DNA of 64,000 bases from Desulfospira joergensenii DSM 10085. GTDB lineage: Bacteria > Desulfobacterota > Desulfobacteria > Desulfobacterales > Desulfobacteraceae. The position numbers and the translations under genes were made by a program. Below are positions 16,530 to 24,641 of this stretch, piece by piece. The DNA is taken from the NCBI RefSeq assembly GCF_000420085.1, contig NZ_ATUG01000003.1:1151199-1215198 (forward strand), written 5' to 3'. Numbering within the stretch: the stretch's first letter is position 1; each line of letters begins with the position of its first letter. Under the pieces are notes generated by a model. The model searched no databases and had not been told where the DNA came from. It was given only the letters and a program-made list of their open reading frames with translations.

Positions 16530-17282
16530 TCAATTAAATGTTGAAACGATTTCCTTTGCAAACTCCAAATAGGCCGATGCGGCAGGAGTTTTTATATTTT
16601 TGAGGGATAGGGGATCTGAGGCTTTTACAACGGCCGGGTCTTCAGGGATCACGGTCCGAAAGATCAAGTCTTTTATCTCCATGAGATTCTGATCTTTAAG
16701 AAAACTTTCAGGTCCTTCTCCTGTCCGGCACCGGTTGAATAAAAACCCCCCGAGTTTCAGGGGAACCTCGTGGGTCTTTCTGACGTAATTGACCAGTTTT
16801 AACAGACAGGTAAAATCCCACTCGGATTGAATACCCGGGCATACCGGCGAAATCATCCAGTCGGCAGCCGTGAGTGCGGCAACGCTCAGGTATCCCCATG
16901 AAGACGGAGAATCAATGATGATATACTCATAAACCGGATCCACATCTGTCCGGATAAAAATCCGCAGGATCTTTTCATTGGATGTTAATTTTGCCAGTCT
17001 CAACCCGGTAAAAAAAAGCTCAAACCCGGCCGGAAGGATATCAAGATACCCCAGTCCTGTCCGGGTGACCGTATCCATGAATCCGGCTTTCCCGGAAAGC
17101 AGGGACGCGATATCATGGGTATAGGGTCCTGCCCCGGACCATTCAGTGGCCGCAGCCCTCGGATCACAGTCAATGAGAAGGGTTTTTTTCTCCAACAATG
17201 CAAGGGAAGCCGCCAGATTGACGGCGGTGATACTTTTCCCGATACCTCCCCTTTGACCGGAAATTGTGAAAATGTTACTCAT
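16530..17282 (-). CDS. ParA/MinD-family ATPase
   Basis: A deviant Walker A P-loop (GQRGGIGKSITA, with the signature lysine near residue 11) is at the N-terminus. Walker A' (LLIDCDPRAAATEW) and Walker B (YIIIDSPSSW) follow. Start at ATG 17282 is preferred; a TTG at 17303 would add seven residues. Such ATPases position DNA, proteins or complexes on the nucleoid or membrane, but no ParB follows it. It leads the leftward operon and is divergent from the acidic-repeat gene across a spacer of about 140 bp. Its cargo is unknown; the two proteins downstream are candidates. Confidence 0.88.
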   Translation of the reverse strand: MSNIFTISGQRGGIGKSITAVNLAASLALLEKKTLLIDCDPRAAATEWSGAGPYTHDIASLLSGKAGFMDTVTRTGLGYLDILPAGFELFFTGLRLAKLTSNEKILRIFIRTDVDPVYEYIIIDSPSSWGYLSVAALTAADWMISPVCPGIQSEWDFTCLLKLVNYVRKTHEVPLKLGGFLFNRCRTGEGPESFLKDQNLMEIKDLIFRTVIPEDPAVVKASDPLSLKNIKTPAASAYLEFAKEIVSTFN

Positions 17283-17421
17283 AGCCTTTTGGTTGTAACA
17301 CAATTACCGGAAATATCAATCCCAATCCGGGAAATATCCTTTATCCAAAGAGCTTTGGTTGATATTCCCATGGGAATATACGATAATGCCGGCGTCAACC
17401 AGAAGAAGGAGACCCGGATCC

Positions 17422-19431
17422 TTGGCCAAAATATCCATTTCACTGGACGGCATCAGGCAGGCCGTCACCAATCTGAACTACAGACCCAGCTCTGTCAAGT
17501 ACAAGGCTGTGGCCGCCATCGAGTCGTTTTACACCTCCGAAGACTCCATCCAGGAGATCCGGTCCATTGATACGGATCTCCTGGTGGGAATGATCTGGGA
17601 TATCCGGGAAGATCCCGGCAAAATCCGCTCCAAAAGACGAAACTTCTTCAGTCTCAAGTCCTCCATCAATGCCGACCTGAAAAAGCTGTCCAAAAAAGAC
17701 CTGAATCCGGAAAACATTATTATTTCCGGATCCAATGTCTTTGACATGACCGAAGAGGCCAAGAACAACCTGCTCAGCTCCTTTACCGATGCCGTGAAAA
17801 CCGGGGATATCGACCTGGAACAGGCCACGGGAATTCTCAAGGCGGTCTCTGATTTCCTGGATGCCTTTGACATGGATGATGGGGACAAGGAGTCCCTTGA
17901 TATTATCCAGGAAATCAAAAAAATTCTCTCCAGGATTTCCCAGAGCGACCTGATCGATGAGGAAGACCTGGATGAGGAAATCGTTGAAATCGAAGATGAT
18001 GAAGAACTGGAAGTTCTCGAAGAAGAAGACGATATAGAAGAAATCGAGCTGGACGAAGATGAAGAGATCCTTGAGGAAGAAGATGACGAGGAGCTGGAAG
18101 TTCTCGAGGACGAGGATGATGTGGAGGAAATCGAGCTGGACGAGGATGAGGAGCTCGAAGAACTGGAGGACCTGGACGAAGAGATAGAAGAACTGGATGA
18201 GGACGAAGAACTCGAAGAGATAGAGCTGGACGAGGATGAGGAACTTGAGGAAGTCGAGGACCTGGATGAAGATGTTGAAGAACTGGAGCTGGATGAGGAC
18301 GAAGAACTCGAAGAAATTGATGAGGAAGACGAGCCCGAAGAGATAGAGCTGGACGAGGATGAGGAACTCGAGGAAATCGAGGACCTGGATGAAGATGTTG
18401 AAGAACTGGAGCTGGATGAGGACGAAGAACTCGAAGAAATCGATGAGGAAGACGAGCCCGAAGAGATAGAGCTGGACGAGGATGAGGAACTCGAGGAAAT
18501 CGAGGACCTGGATGAAGATGTTGAAGAACTGGAGCTGGATGAGGATGAAGAACTCGAGGAAGTTGACGAGCTGGACGAAGAGGAACTCAAGGCCCTGGAG
18601 GAATTCAGGGAGCAGCGGGAACTTGCCGAGCAGTTTGACGATTCCCTGGGGGAACGGGAAAAAAAATTCAATGCCTATGTAAAGGTACCCCAGGGCCTTT
18701 ACACCGTGGGCACCCGGAAAGGACTCAAGGCCAGCCTGGAACTCCAGCAGATCGAAATGCCCAGAACCTATATCGGCAGATTTCCGGTGACCAACGCCCT
18801 GTTCGAGATCTTCATAGACAATACCGGCTATGTGACCACAGCGGAAACAAAGGGCTTTGGCGTGGTTTTCTCCTCCCGGTATAAAAAAGGCAAGGCCGGG
18901 TCCTCCTGGCAGAAAACAGCCGGTTCCCAGGAGGTCAAAGGCGCCTGCTGGTTCCGGCCCTCGGGCCCTGAGTCATCCCTTCACGGAAAGCGGAACCATC
19001 CCGTGGTCCAGGTCAGCGTGGAAGATGCCCTGGCCTATGCCTCCTGGATCGGCCGCAGAATTCCCACGGAAGCCGAATGGGAGGCTGCCGCCCGGACCGA
19101 CCTTGGAAACCGGTATCCCTGGGGAAATGACTTCAATCCCCTCTTCCTGAACCATGAACAAAGTGCCCTGGCCGATACCTGTCCGGTGGATGAATATGAA
19201 GAGCATGCCAATGAATTCACCATCGCCGATATGCTGGGCAATGTCATGGAATGGACCTCGGACGAACAGGACGCTCCCTTCAAAACCCGGGCCAACCACC
19301 GGTACAGCATTGCAAAGGGAGGGGCCTGGAATTCAGGCCCGGACATCACCATCGGCTCAAGGGGATTGTACAAGAGCGGATTCACCTCCAACACCATTGG
19401 ATTCCGGTGTATCTCAGAGATCTTTCAATAG
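17422..19431 (+). CDS. Acidic-repeat protein with C-terminal sulfatase-modifying-factor (FGE-like) domain
   Basis: Three regions. An unrecognised helical domain (about 1-170) comes first. A Glu/Asp-dominated segment (about 180-390) with tandem 41-residue repeats follows. A C-terminal FGE/SUMF1-type domain begins at YVKVPQGLYTVG, with PVVQVSVEDALAYASW, RIPTEAEWEAAAR, MLGNVMEWT and NTIGFRC. The paired catalytic cysteines expected after the GGAW segment are missing, so formylglycine synthesis is unlikely. A binding or other nonheme-type role is more probable. TTG 17422 follows AAGGAG at ten bases; ATG 17386 in the same frame is an alternative. It faces the ParA operon. Confidence 0.8.
   Translation: MAKISISLDGIRQAVTNLNYRPSSVKYKAVAAIESFYTSEDSIQEIRSIDTDLLVGMIWDIREDPGKIRSKRRNFFSLKSSINADLKKLSKKDLNPENIIISGSNVFDMTEEAKNNLLSSFTDAVKTGDIDLEQATGILKAVSDFLDAFDMDDGDKESLDIIQEIKKILSRISQSDLIDEEDLDEEIVEIEDDEELEVLEEEDDIEEIELDEDEEILEEEDDEELEVLEDEDDVEEIELDEDEELEELEDLDEEIEELDEDEELEEIELDEDEELEEVEDLDEDVEELELDEDEELEEIDEEDEPEEIELDEDEELEEIEDLDEDVEELELDEDEELEEIDEEDEPEEIELDEDEELEEIEDLDEDVEELELDEDEELEEVDELDEEELKALEEFREQRELAEQFDDSLGEREKKFNAYVKVPQGLYTVGTRKGLKASLELQQIEMPRTYIGRFPVTNALFEIFIDNTGYVTTAETKGFGVVFSSRYKKGKAGSSWQKTAGSQEVKGACWFRPSGPESSLHGKRNHPVVQVSVEDALAYASWIGRRIPTEAEWEAAARTDLGNRYPWGNDFNPLFLNHEQSALADTCPVDEYEEHANEFTIADMLGNVMEWTSDEQDAPFKTRANHRYSIAKGGAWNSGPDITIGSRGLYKSGFTSNTIGFRCISEIFQ
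18217..18585 (+). repeat. Three tandem 123-bp coding repeats (41-residue acidic units)
   Basis: Units begin at 18217, 18340 and 18463, each opening GAGATAGAGCTGGACGAG. They are nearly identical at the DNA level, including synonymous positions, which suggests recent duplication. They encode acidic 41-residue units built on ELDEDEELEE-type words. Shorter, more diverged units of the same kind run back to about 17960. The antisense strand of this block reads as a long poly-serine frame, which is an artefact. Confidence 0.85.
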
Positions 19432-19462
19432 AACCTGGAAGGATAAATAGGATTTTTCTGCC

Positions 19463-20350
19463 ATGGATCAGCAGGTTCAGACATACCTTGATTACCTGAC
19501 CATAGAAAAGGGGCTCTCGTCCAACAGCATTGAATCCTATGCCGCCGACCTGGCCAATTTCCTTGATTTTCTGGAACAGGAGAAGATCACCCGCCTGGAA
19601 GAGACGGACACGGCAGTCATTCTGGCCTGGCTCATTCACCTGACCCGGCAGGGATTATCGGCAAAATCCAGGGCCAGGCATCTGATCGCCATCCGGGGAT
19701 TTTATAAATATCTGATCAACGAAAAGATCCTGGCCTCCAATCCGGTCAAGGAAGTGGACATTCCCAAAACCGGCCAGGCCCTTCCCAAGATCCTGTCCGT
19801 GGCCGAGGTGGAAGCCATGCTCAAGGCCGTCAACCCCATTACCCCCCGGGAGTTGAGGAATTCCGCCATGATGGAGATCCTGTACGGCTCGGGTCTGCGG
19901 GTCTCGGAACTGATCCTGCTCAAGCTCCAGGACATCAGCCTGGATGCCAATATGGTCAGGGTCATGGGAAAGGGATCCAAGGAGAGGATCATCCCCCTGG
20001 GCTCCAAGGCCCGGGATGCCGTCATCCTCTGGAAAGACCACGGCCGGCCCGATATGCTCAAAACCTGTTCCAGCGAGTATCTCTTCGTTGCCCGGGCCGG
20101 CAAGCCCATGACCCGGCAGGGTTTCTGGAAGATCATCAAAAAATATGCGGCCAAGGCCGGCATCAGCAAGACCGTCTCCCCCCATACTTTGCGCCATTCC
20201 TTTGCCACCCATCTGCTGGAGGGAGGGGCGGATCTCAGATCTGTCCAGACCATGCTGGGCCATGCCGATATTTCCACCACCCAGATCTATACCCATATCT
20301 CCAGGGAATATCTGATTAAAATGCATAATAGATACCACCCCCGGGGGTGA
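19463..20350 (+). CDS. xerD: Tyrosine recombinase XerC/XerD
   Basis: Site-specific recombinase that resolves chromosome dimers at dif. Of 295 residues, about 1-90 form the SAM-like core-binding domain. The catalytic domain has Arg146 (GSGLRVSEL), a lysine in the GKGSKER hairpin, the HTLRHSFATHLLEGGADLR box, LGH and Tyr276 (IYTH). The length and sequence fit XerC/XerD better than an integron or phage integrase: the integron-specific extra helix is absent. XerC versus XerD cannot be settled here. It follows the FGE-like gene by 31 bases. Confidence 0.88.
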   Translation: MDQQVQTYLDYLTIEKGLSSNSIESYAADLANFLDFLEQEKITRLEETDTAVILAWLIHLTRQGLSAKSRARHLIAIRGFYKYLINEKILASNPVKEVDIPKTGQALPKILSVAEVEAMLKAVNPITPRELRNSAMMEILYGSGLRVSELILLKLQDISLDANMVRVMGKGSKERIIPLGSKARDAVILWKDHGRPDMLKTCSSEYLFVARAGKPMTRQGFWKIIKKYAAKAGISKTVSPHTLRHSFATHLLEGGADLRSVQTMLGHADISTTQIYTHISREYLIKMHNRYHPRG

Positions 20351-20901
20351 AACCAACATTTGGAACCCCGGCCCTTTAAGCCGCTTCAACCCATTGCCTC
20401 TCCCGGCCTGATCGCCCAGGCTTGCTGAAAATCAATCCTCTCCAAAACCTGAATCCATATCTGCAAAGATTGTACTGCCGGGGAGGCTGTTGAGGACCGC
20501 AGCGGAGACATCGGGAGGGATTCTTTACAGGCTCTTGGCTGTGCTTCTCTATAGAAAGGGGAACTGTTTGAACGAAGTGAATTTTTCCCTTTCTTCAAGA
20601 AATGCAGCTTAGAGCCTGTTAAAATCGTTCATCCTGCTGAGCTGCGGCCCTTAACGGCCGGAGTTGGGAACGGTGGTTTTTCTCCTCAAACTTTGCTCTT
20701 GCATTTCCAGAGCAGGAATGATTATTTCCAATAAAGAGGTACTTTGGCTTTTGGATACAGATACACTATATGGTGGTTGGATGATTTCAGAACAAAACGA
20801 TTCATCATACCATCATTCGACAGTTATCATTTCTGGCCGTTTTACCTTATTTTTGTCTCAATGGTATCTTGTGATGTAGGAAAAATAAAATTGGTTATCC
20901 A
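20351..20901. other. Gene-free gap with an inverted-repeat element
   Basis: Between xerD and the amphi-Trp gene no frame looks coding. The only structure I see is the long imperfect inverted repeat annotated separately at 20525-20621. The part after 20700 is AT-rich and may hold promoter sequence of unclear direction. Confidence 0.6.
20525..20621. repeat. Long imperfect inverted repeat
   Basis: Arms of about 38 nt (TTACAGGCTCTTGGCTGTGC... at 20525 and ...AAATGCAGCTTAGAGCCTGT ending 20619) pair with a few mismatches and one-base offsets. They enclose a centre containing GTTTGAACGAAGTGAAT. There is no coding frame. It could be a REP/MITE-like dispersed element or a structured RNA. It lacks the terminal T-run of a simple terminator. 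Confidence 0.6.
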
Positions 20902-21171
20902 TCAAAGAACTTGTATGCCTGAAGATCCTGTCTCTCCAACAATCCATTCCAGTTCGATTTCCAGGGATTTTTTCAAGCGTTTGCCCTGCTCTTCCTCAAC
21001 TTTGAGTTCCAGGACCATCTGGTCCGGGAATTCAAGGACCGTTTCTGCCTGGTCCTGCTTGAGGGTGAGCTGTCCCAGTTCGATTTTATCTGCAATGGTT
21101 CGAAGTGTATTTGCAATCTCGTTTTTTGTTTTTTTTTCTTCACTTTTGAACAGAATGGTTTCGATTCCCAT
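20902..21171 (-). CDS. Amphi-Trp domain-containing protein
   Basis: A small 89-residue cytoplasmic protein. The pattern of alternating short strands ending VLELKVEEEQGKRLKKSLEIELEW matches my recollection of the amphi-Trp domain family, whose function is unknown. The N-terminal half (IANTLRTIADKIELGQLTL) forms a helix plus the first strand, also typical. It stands alone, 122 bases upstream of mrpG's 3' end. Confidence 0.7.
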   Translation of the reverse strand: MGIETILFKSEEKKTKNEIANTLRTIADKIELGQLTLKQDQAETVLEFPDQMVLELKVEEEQGKRLKKSLEIELEWIVGETGSSGIQVL

Positions 21172-21293
21172 AATTATTTCCTTTCAGTGTTGAGGGCATA
21201 AAGCTGGTAACATAGGTTTTATAGAAAAAATAAGAAATAATTATAATTTTTCAACATTCCTGATGCCTCAATAAGGATAAGGTGAGGTTTTAT

Positions 21294-21623
21294 TTATTCT
21301 TGATTACCATTTTCGGTATCACTTTCTGGATCCGTTTTGCACCACATACGATAATTGGAAGACAATATTATTTTACCCAGCAGGTGGGCCGATGCCGGAG
21401 TAGTCATCAGAATAAACAGCATGATACCGACCACCCGGGATGTCACTGCCGTCTCCAGGAAAAAAAGCGCCACAGCAAGAAGGGTAAGCCCGATGCCCAC
21501 GGTCCCTGCTTTGGTGGCAGCGTGGATGCGCATGTAGATGTCCGGCATCCGCAATAGTCCAAGCGCTGCGACAAATGTAAAAAACGTGCCGGTCAAAAGG
21601 CATGCCGAGATCAGGAATTCCAT
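21294..21623 (-). CDS. mrpG: Na+/H+ antiporter subunit MrpG
   Basis: Last subunit of the multi-gene Mrp antiporter, which exports Na+ (or K+) in exchange for protons at the inner membrane. The 109 residues contain three hydrophobic segments with the MrpG pattern GTFFTFVAALGLLRMPDIYM, then AATKAGTVGIGLTLLA. It overlaps mrpF by 13 bases. The subunit order A-B-C-D-E-F-G is complete and canonical. Confidence 0.93.
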   Translation of the reverse strand: MEFLISACLLTGTFFTFVAALGLLRMPDIYMRIHAATKAGTVGIGLTLLAVALFFLETAVTSRVVGIMLFILMTTPASAHLLGKIILSSNYRMWCKTDPESDTENGNQE

Positions 21624-21922
21624 GGACCCCCCTTTTTTTTGTCATCAGGATCGACCAGTCGTTTTTTCATGAAGGTAACGAATGCCACGGTGCCCAGGAA
21701 TGCCACCAGGGCCAATGTGATGGCAATATCGAGAAAAGCGGTCTGACCGCTTCGGATCGTATGGGCGGTAATGAAGCTGATAGTGATAAACCCGATCAGG
21801 TCAAGGGCGAGTACACGGTCGGCATGAGTCGGGCCTTTTATCAGCCGGATCAGTGCAAATACAAAGCTTGTAAAAAGTCCGATATAGGCAATGTTCACAC
21901 AAATGGACAAAAGATCAGTCAC
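21611..21922 (-). CDS. mrpF: Na+/H+ antiporter subunit MrpF
   Basis: A 103-residue membrane subunit with three hydrophobic helices and the conserved RLIKGPTHADRVLALDLIG segment of MrpF/PhaF. It overlaps mrpE by eight bases and mrpG by 13. Confidence 0.93.
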   Translation of the reverse strand: MTDLLSICVNIAYIGLFTSFVFALIRLIKGPTHADRVLALDLIGFITISFITAHTIRSGQTAFLDIAITLALVAFLGTVAFVTFMKKRLVDPDDKKKGGPWNS

Positions 21923-22391
21923 GGGTCACCTCCAGCAGTTTTTTCTCAAGGCCATTTTTAATCGACGATATAACCGCTTCATGATCACGGGCAAACATGG
22001 CATGGACGATCAAGTGTGTCTTTTCAGGACTGATATCCAGGCTGAGGGTTCCCGGAGTCAACGACACCATGTTGGCCAGAAGCGTAACCTCAAAATCTGT
22101 CCTGGCATCCAACGGAACATGAACAATATCCGGGTCGCTGGTATGCTCCGGGGTCAGCACGTCCCAGGCCACCCGCAGGACCGATATCATCATTTCGTAA
22201 TGAAAATAGACGAGCAGAACCACAGAGGCTTTCAATCGCCTGAAATAAGATTTATCCAATCCAAACGGCCGGGTCAGCCACAGACACCCGAGACCCAGCA
22301 CAAATCCAATGGAAAAATCGACAATGCTGTAGGCATTGTTGATCAGGACCCAGGCACCGGCAAAAAACAGATTGAGCAGAAGATAGATCAT
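21915..22391 (-). CDS. mrpE: Na+/H+ antiporter subunit MrpE
   Basis: A 158-residue subunit. Two or three N-terminal membrane helices are followed by a cytoplasmic domain with the MrpE stretch LLANMVSLTPGTLSLDIS and VHAMF. It overlaps mrpD by four bases and mrpF by eight. It is needed for antiporter assembly in studied systems. Confidence 0.93.
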   Translation of the reverse strand: MIYLLLNLFFAGAWVLINNAYSIVDFSIGFVLGLGCLWLTRPFGLDKSYFRRLKASVVLLVYFHYEMMISVLRVAWDVLTPEHTSDPDIVHVPLDARTDFEVTLLANMVSLTPGTLSLDISPEKTHLIVHAMFARDHEAVISSIKNGLEKKLLEVTRD

Positions 22392-23890
22392 GATGCCCCC
22401 CCCAATACCGCCTTGATGTAAAGCACCGGATCAAGCAGCTGCATGGCGGCCCGGTCAGCAAAATTGAAAAATGGTTCTGCAGCAAGGCCGATGATGATGG
22501 TCATGAGTGCAAATACCCCTATGGGGATCAGATAGGGCACGGTTCGTTTTTGGTTTGGAAACGGCTGGGATGGTGCAGTCTCTGGTGCGGGTGTCCAGAA
22601 TGCCTGGTTCCAGATTTTCAACATGGAATAGATCGTCAGAATTCCCACAAAAAGGGCGGTTCCGGCAAGCAGGTAATGCCCGGTTTCAATCCCGGCGCGG
22701 ATCACAGCAAATTTGCTCCAGAAACCCGAAAGGGGCGGGAAACCAGCCAGGGAGAATGCAGGAATCATGAACAGCAGGGCAAGAAAAGGAAAGGATTTGT
22801 AAACGCCACCGGTTTTAGACAGATGATCACTGCCGAACCGGTGGTTAAGAAATCCGCCGATCAGAAAGAGATTTGCCTTTACAATGATATGGTGAATCAG
22901 GTACAGGATGGAACCGGCCAGGGCCAGGCGCGTATAAAGGGCCAGCCCGATAATGATGTATCCGACCTGACTGATGATATGAAAGGACAGAATGCGCTTA
23001 ATCGTATACTGACTGGCCGCGCCAAGGACACCTGTCAGCATGGTCAGCCCGGAAACCACGATCAAAAGAGTCTGCCAGATGCTCCCCTCAAAGGGAAGGA
23101 CCAAAGTAAAAATTCGCATCATGGCATAAATGCCGACTTTGGTCAAAAGTGCGGCAAACAATGCGGCCACACTTGCCGGCAGAGTGTGGTAGGAGGCCGG
23201 AAGCCAGGCAAAAACGGGGAAAAGGGCTGATTTAACGGAAAAAGAAAACAGGAAAAGACCGGTTAAAAGGGTGGCAAGCCCCGGGGACAGCGATGCGGAT
23301 TTTAAATGGAGTCCTGCCAGATTGAGCATCCCGGTCGCGCCATAGATCAGGCCGATGGCCAAAAGAAAGGTCATAGTAGAGATCAGATTCAAAAAAACAT
23401 ATCGGATACTGCCGTGGATCTGCTGCTCGCCCGCGTCCAAAACCATCAGTGAGAAGGAAGCGATCAACATGACTTCAAACCAGACATATAGATTGAACAG
23501 ATCTGCAGTTAAAAACGCACCGTTTACACCGGCCAGCAGCAATTGTATCAAAAGATGATACCGTGAATAGGCAGGACTGGATTCAAGATCGGCCGCAGCG
23601 TATATGACAACGCCCATTGCGATGATCCAGGAAATCAGGACCATGGCAGCAGATAAAAGATCTGCCGCGAAAACAATACCGAAAGGTGCCGGCCAGCTAC
23701 CCATTGCAACGGCCACAGGTCCGTTCTGATTCACACGGCAGATTAATAAGACACTGACCAGGGTGCCGATTCCGGTAATCATCCATGCACCTGATGTGAC
23801 CGCACGCATGTTTTTCTTTGCCATAAAAAGCAGGACTGCACCGCATAAGGGGATAATCAAAGGGAGTATTGGCAACCAGCGGATCATCAC
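22388..23890 (-). CDS. mrpD: Na+/H+ antiporter subunit MrpD
   Basis: A 500-residue multi-helix subunit related to the proton-pumping NuoL/M/N family of complex I. It has the conserved WFEVMLIASFSLMVL region with a membrane glutamate, VKSALFPVFAWLPASYHTLP with the key lysine, and HIISQVGYIIIG. It probably forms one half of the ion pathway. It overlaps mrpC and mrpE by four bases each. Confidence 0.95.
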   Translation of the reverse strand: MMIRWLPILPLIIPLCGAVLLFMAKKNMRAVTSGAWMITGIGTLVSVLLICRVNQNGPVAVAMGSWPAPFGIVFAADLLSAAMVLISWIIAMGVVIYAAADLESSPAYSRYHLLIQLLLAGVNGAFLTADLFNLYVWFEVMLIASFSLMVLDAGEQQIHGSIRYVFLNLISTMTFLLAIGLIYGATGMLNLAGLHLKSASLSPGLATLLTGLFLFSFSVKSALFPVFAWLPASYHTLPASVAALFAALLTKVGIYAMMRIFTLVLPFEGSIWQTLLIVVSGLTMLTGVLGAASQYTIKRILSFHIISQVGYIIIGLALYTRLALAGSILYLIHHIIVKANLFLIGGFLNHRFGSDHLSKTGGVYKSFPFLALLFMIPAFSLAGFPPLSGFWSKFAVIRAGIETGHYLLAGTALFVGILTIYSMLKIWNQAFWTPAPETAPSQPFPNQKRTVPYLIPIGVFALMTIIIGLAAEPFFNFADRAAMQLLDPVLYIKAVLGGAS

Positions 23891-24243
23891 TTCTCCTTTT
23901 CTGACAGGCTCATGGCGTCAACGTCTGCTGAATTAAGATCTCGGCTGGCACGGTAGGCCAGCACCAGGCAGAAGATCAGCACGCCGAATCCTATGACAAC
24001 AGCCGTCAGGATCAGCGCTTGAGACAGGGGGTTAGCGTAAGAACCACGGAGGACAGATGCGCCGGGTGGTATGATGGGCACACCGTCTATAGAAAGCCGC
24101 CCGGCAGTTAAAATGGCCAGGTTGATGCCATTGCTCAGCAGGATAAAACCAAACAGGATACGCAGGACATGCCGCTCCAGCATCAGGTATACACCTGCAG
24201 CAACAAGAATACTCGATATCAGACTCATTAAAGGTTCCATCAC
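23887..24243 (-). CDS. mrpC: Na+/H+ antiporter subunit MrpC
   Basis: A 118-residue NuoK-like subunit with three helices. The conserved GFILLSNGINLAIL and ADPLSQALILTAVVIG-like segment (here ANPLSQALILTAVVIGFGV) are present. It overlaps both neighbours by four bases. Confidence 0.94.
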   Translation of the reverse strand: MMEPLMSLISSILVAAGVYLMLERHVLRILFGFILLSNGINLAILTAGRLSIDGVPIIPPGASVLRGSYANPLSQALILTAVVIGFGVLIFCLVLAYRASRDLNSADVDAMSLSEKEK

Positions 24244-24641
24244 GACAATTCCTCAACCAGATGCAAAAGGATTGAAAGCACGGCGCCAGTCACGGCCAGG
24301 TAAACACCGATATCAAACAGCAGTGGCGTTCCAAGGGGCAAAATGGTTTTCCACCAGATCCCGGTTAAAAACGCCTGGTCCCTGAATAATGCCAGAAGAC
24401 CTGACGTCAGCGATATGCCGACACCAGTAACCGCAATCAGTTCAGGGGAAAAACGAATGCGCTGACGGACATATTCGCCGGATTCAGCCAGTACAAGCAC
24501 AGCCAGGGCAATCACGGCGATCAGTGCACCGATAAATCCGCCGCCCGGTTCATTGTGTCCCCTGAAAAGCAGGTAGAGAGAAAAAAGGAGCATGATCCCG
24601 ATCACAATATGTGCAGTGGTTCGGAAAATCACGGATTTCAT
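24240..24641 (-). CDS. mrpB: Na+/H+ antiporter subunit MrpB
   Basis: A 133-residue membrane subunit with four helices and the conserved GHNEPGGGFIGALI motif. It overlaps mrpA by four bases, so it is a separate gene here rather than fused to mrpA. Confidence 0.94.
   Translation of the reverse strand: MKSVIFRTTAHIVIGIMLLFSLYLLFRGHNEPGGGFIGALIAVIALAVLVLAESGEYVRQRIRFSPELIAVTGVGISLTSGLLALFRDQAFLTGIWWKTILPLGTPLLFDIGVYLAVTGAVLSILLHLVEELS

Noticed and set aside
16530..17282. Chromosome-partition ParAB pair with the ParB-like gene at 42136
   Set aside because: The two genes are 25 kb apart in unrelated operons and the ParA gene is coupled to other unknown genes; no parS was seen.
18217..18585. Possible CRISPR-like repeats
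   Set aside because: Units are directly adjacent without spacers and in-frame within a protein gene; no cas genes anywhere in the window.
17529..18671. Long antisense frame rich in serine runs
   Set aside because: It is the reverse complement of the GAx-repeated acidic coding region; periodic GAG/GAT codons read as serine on the other strand. No start site or composition supports it.
19463..20350. Integron integrase for the cassettes at the left end
   Set aside because: The recombinase has XerC/XerD length and motifs, lacks the integron-specific insertion, and lies 17 kb away.
22550..23230. Plus-strand frame opposite mrpD
   Set aside because: Antisense to a clearly conserved Mrp subunit, with no domain of its own.
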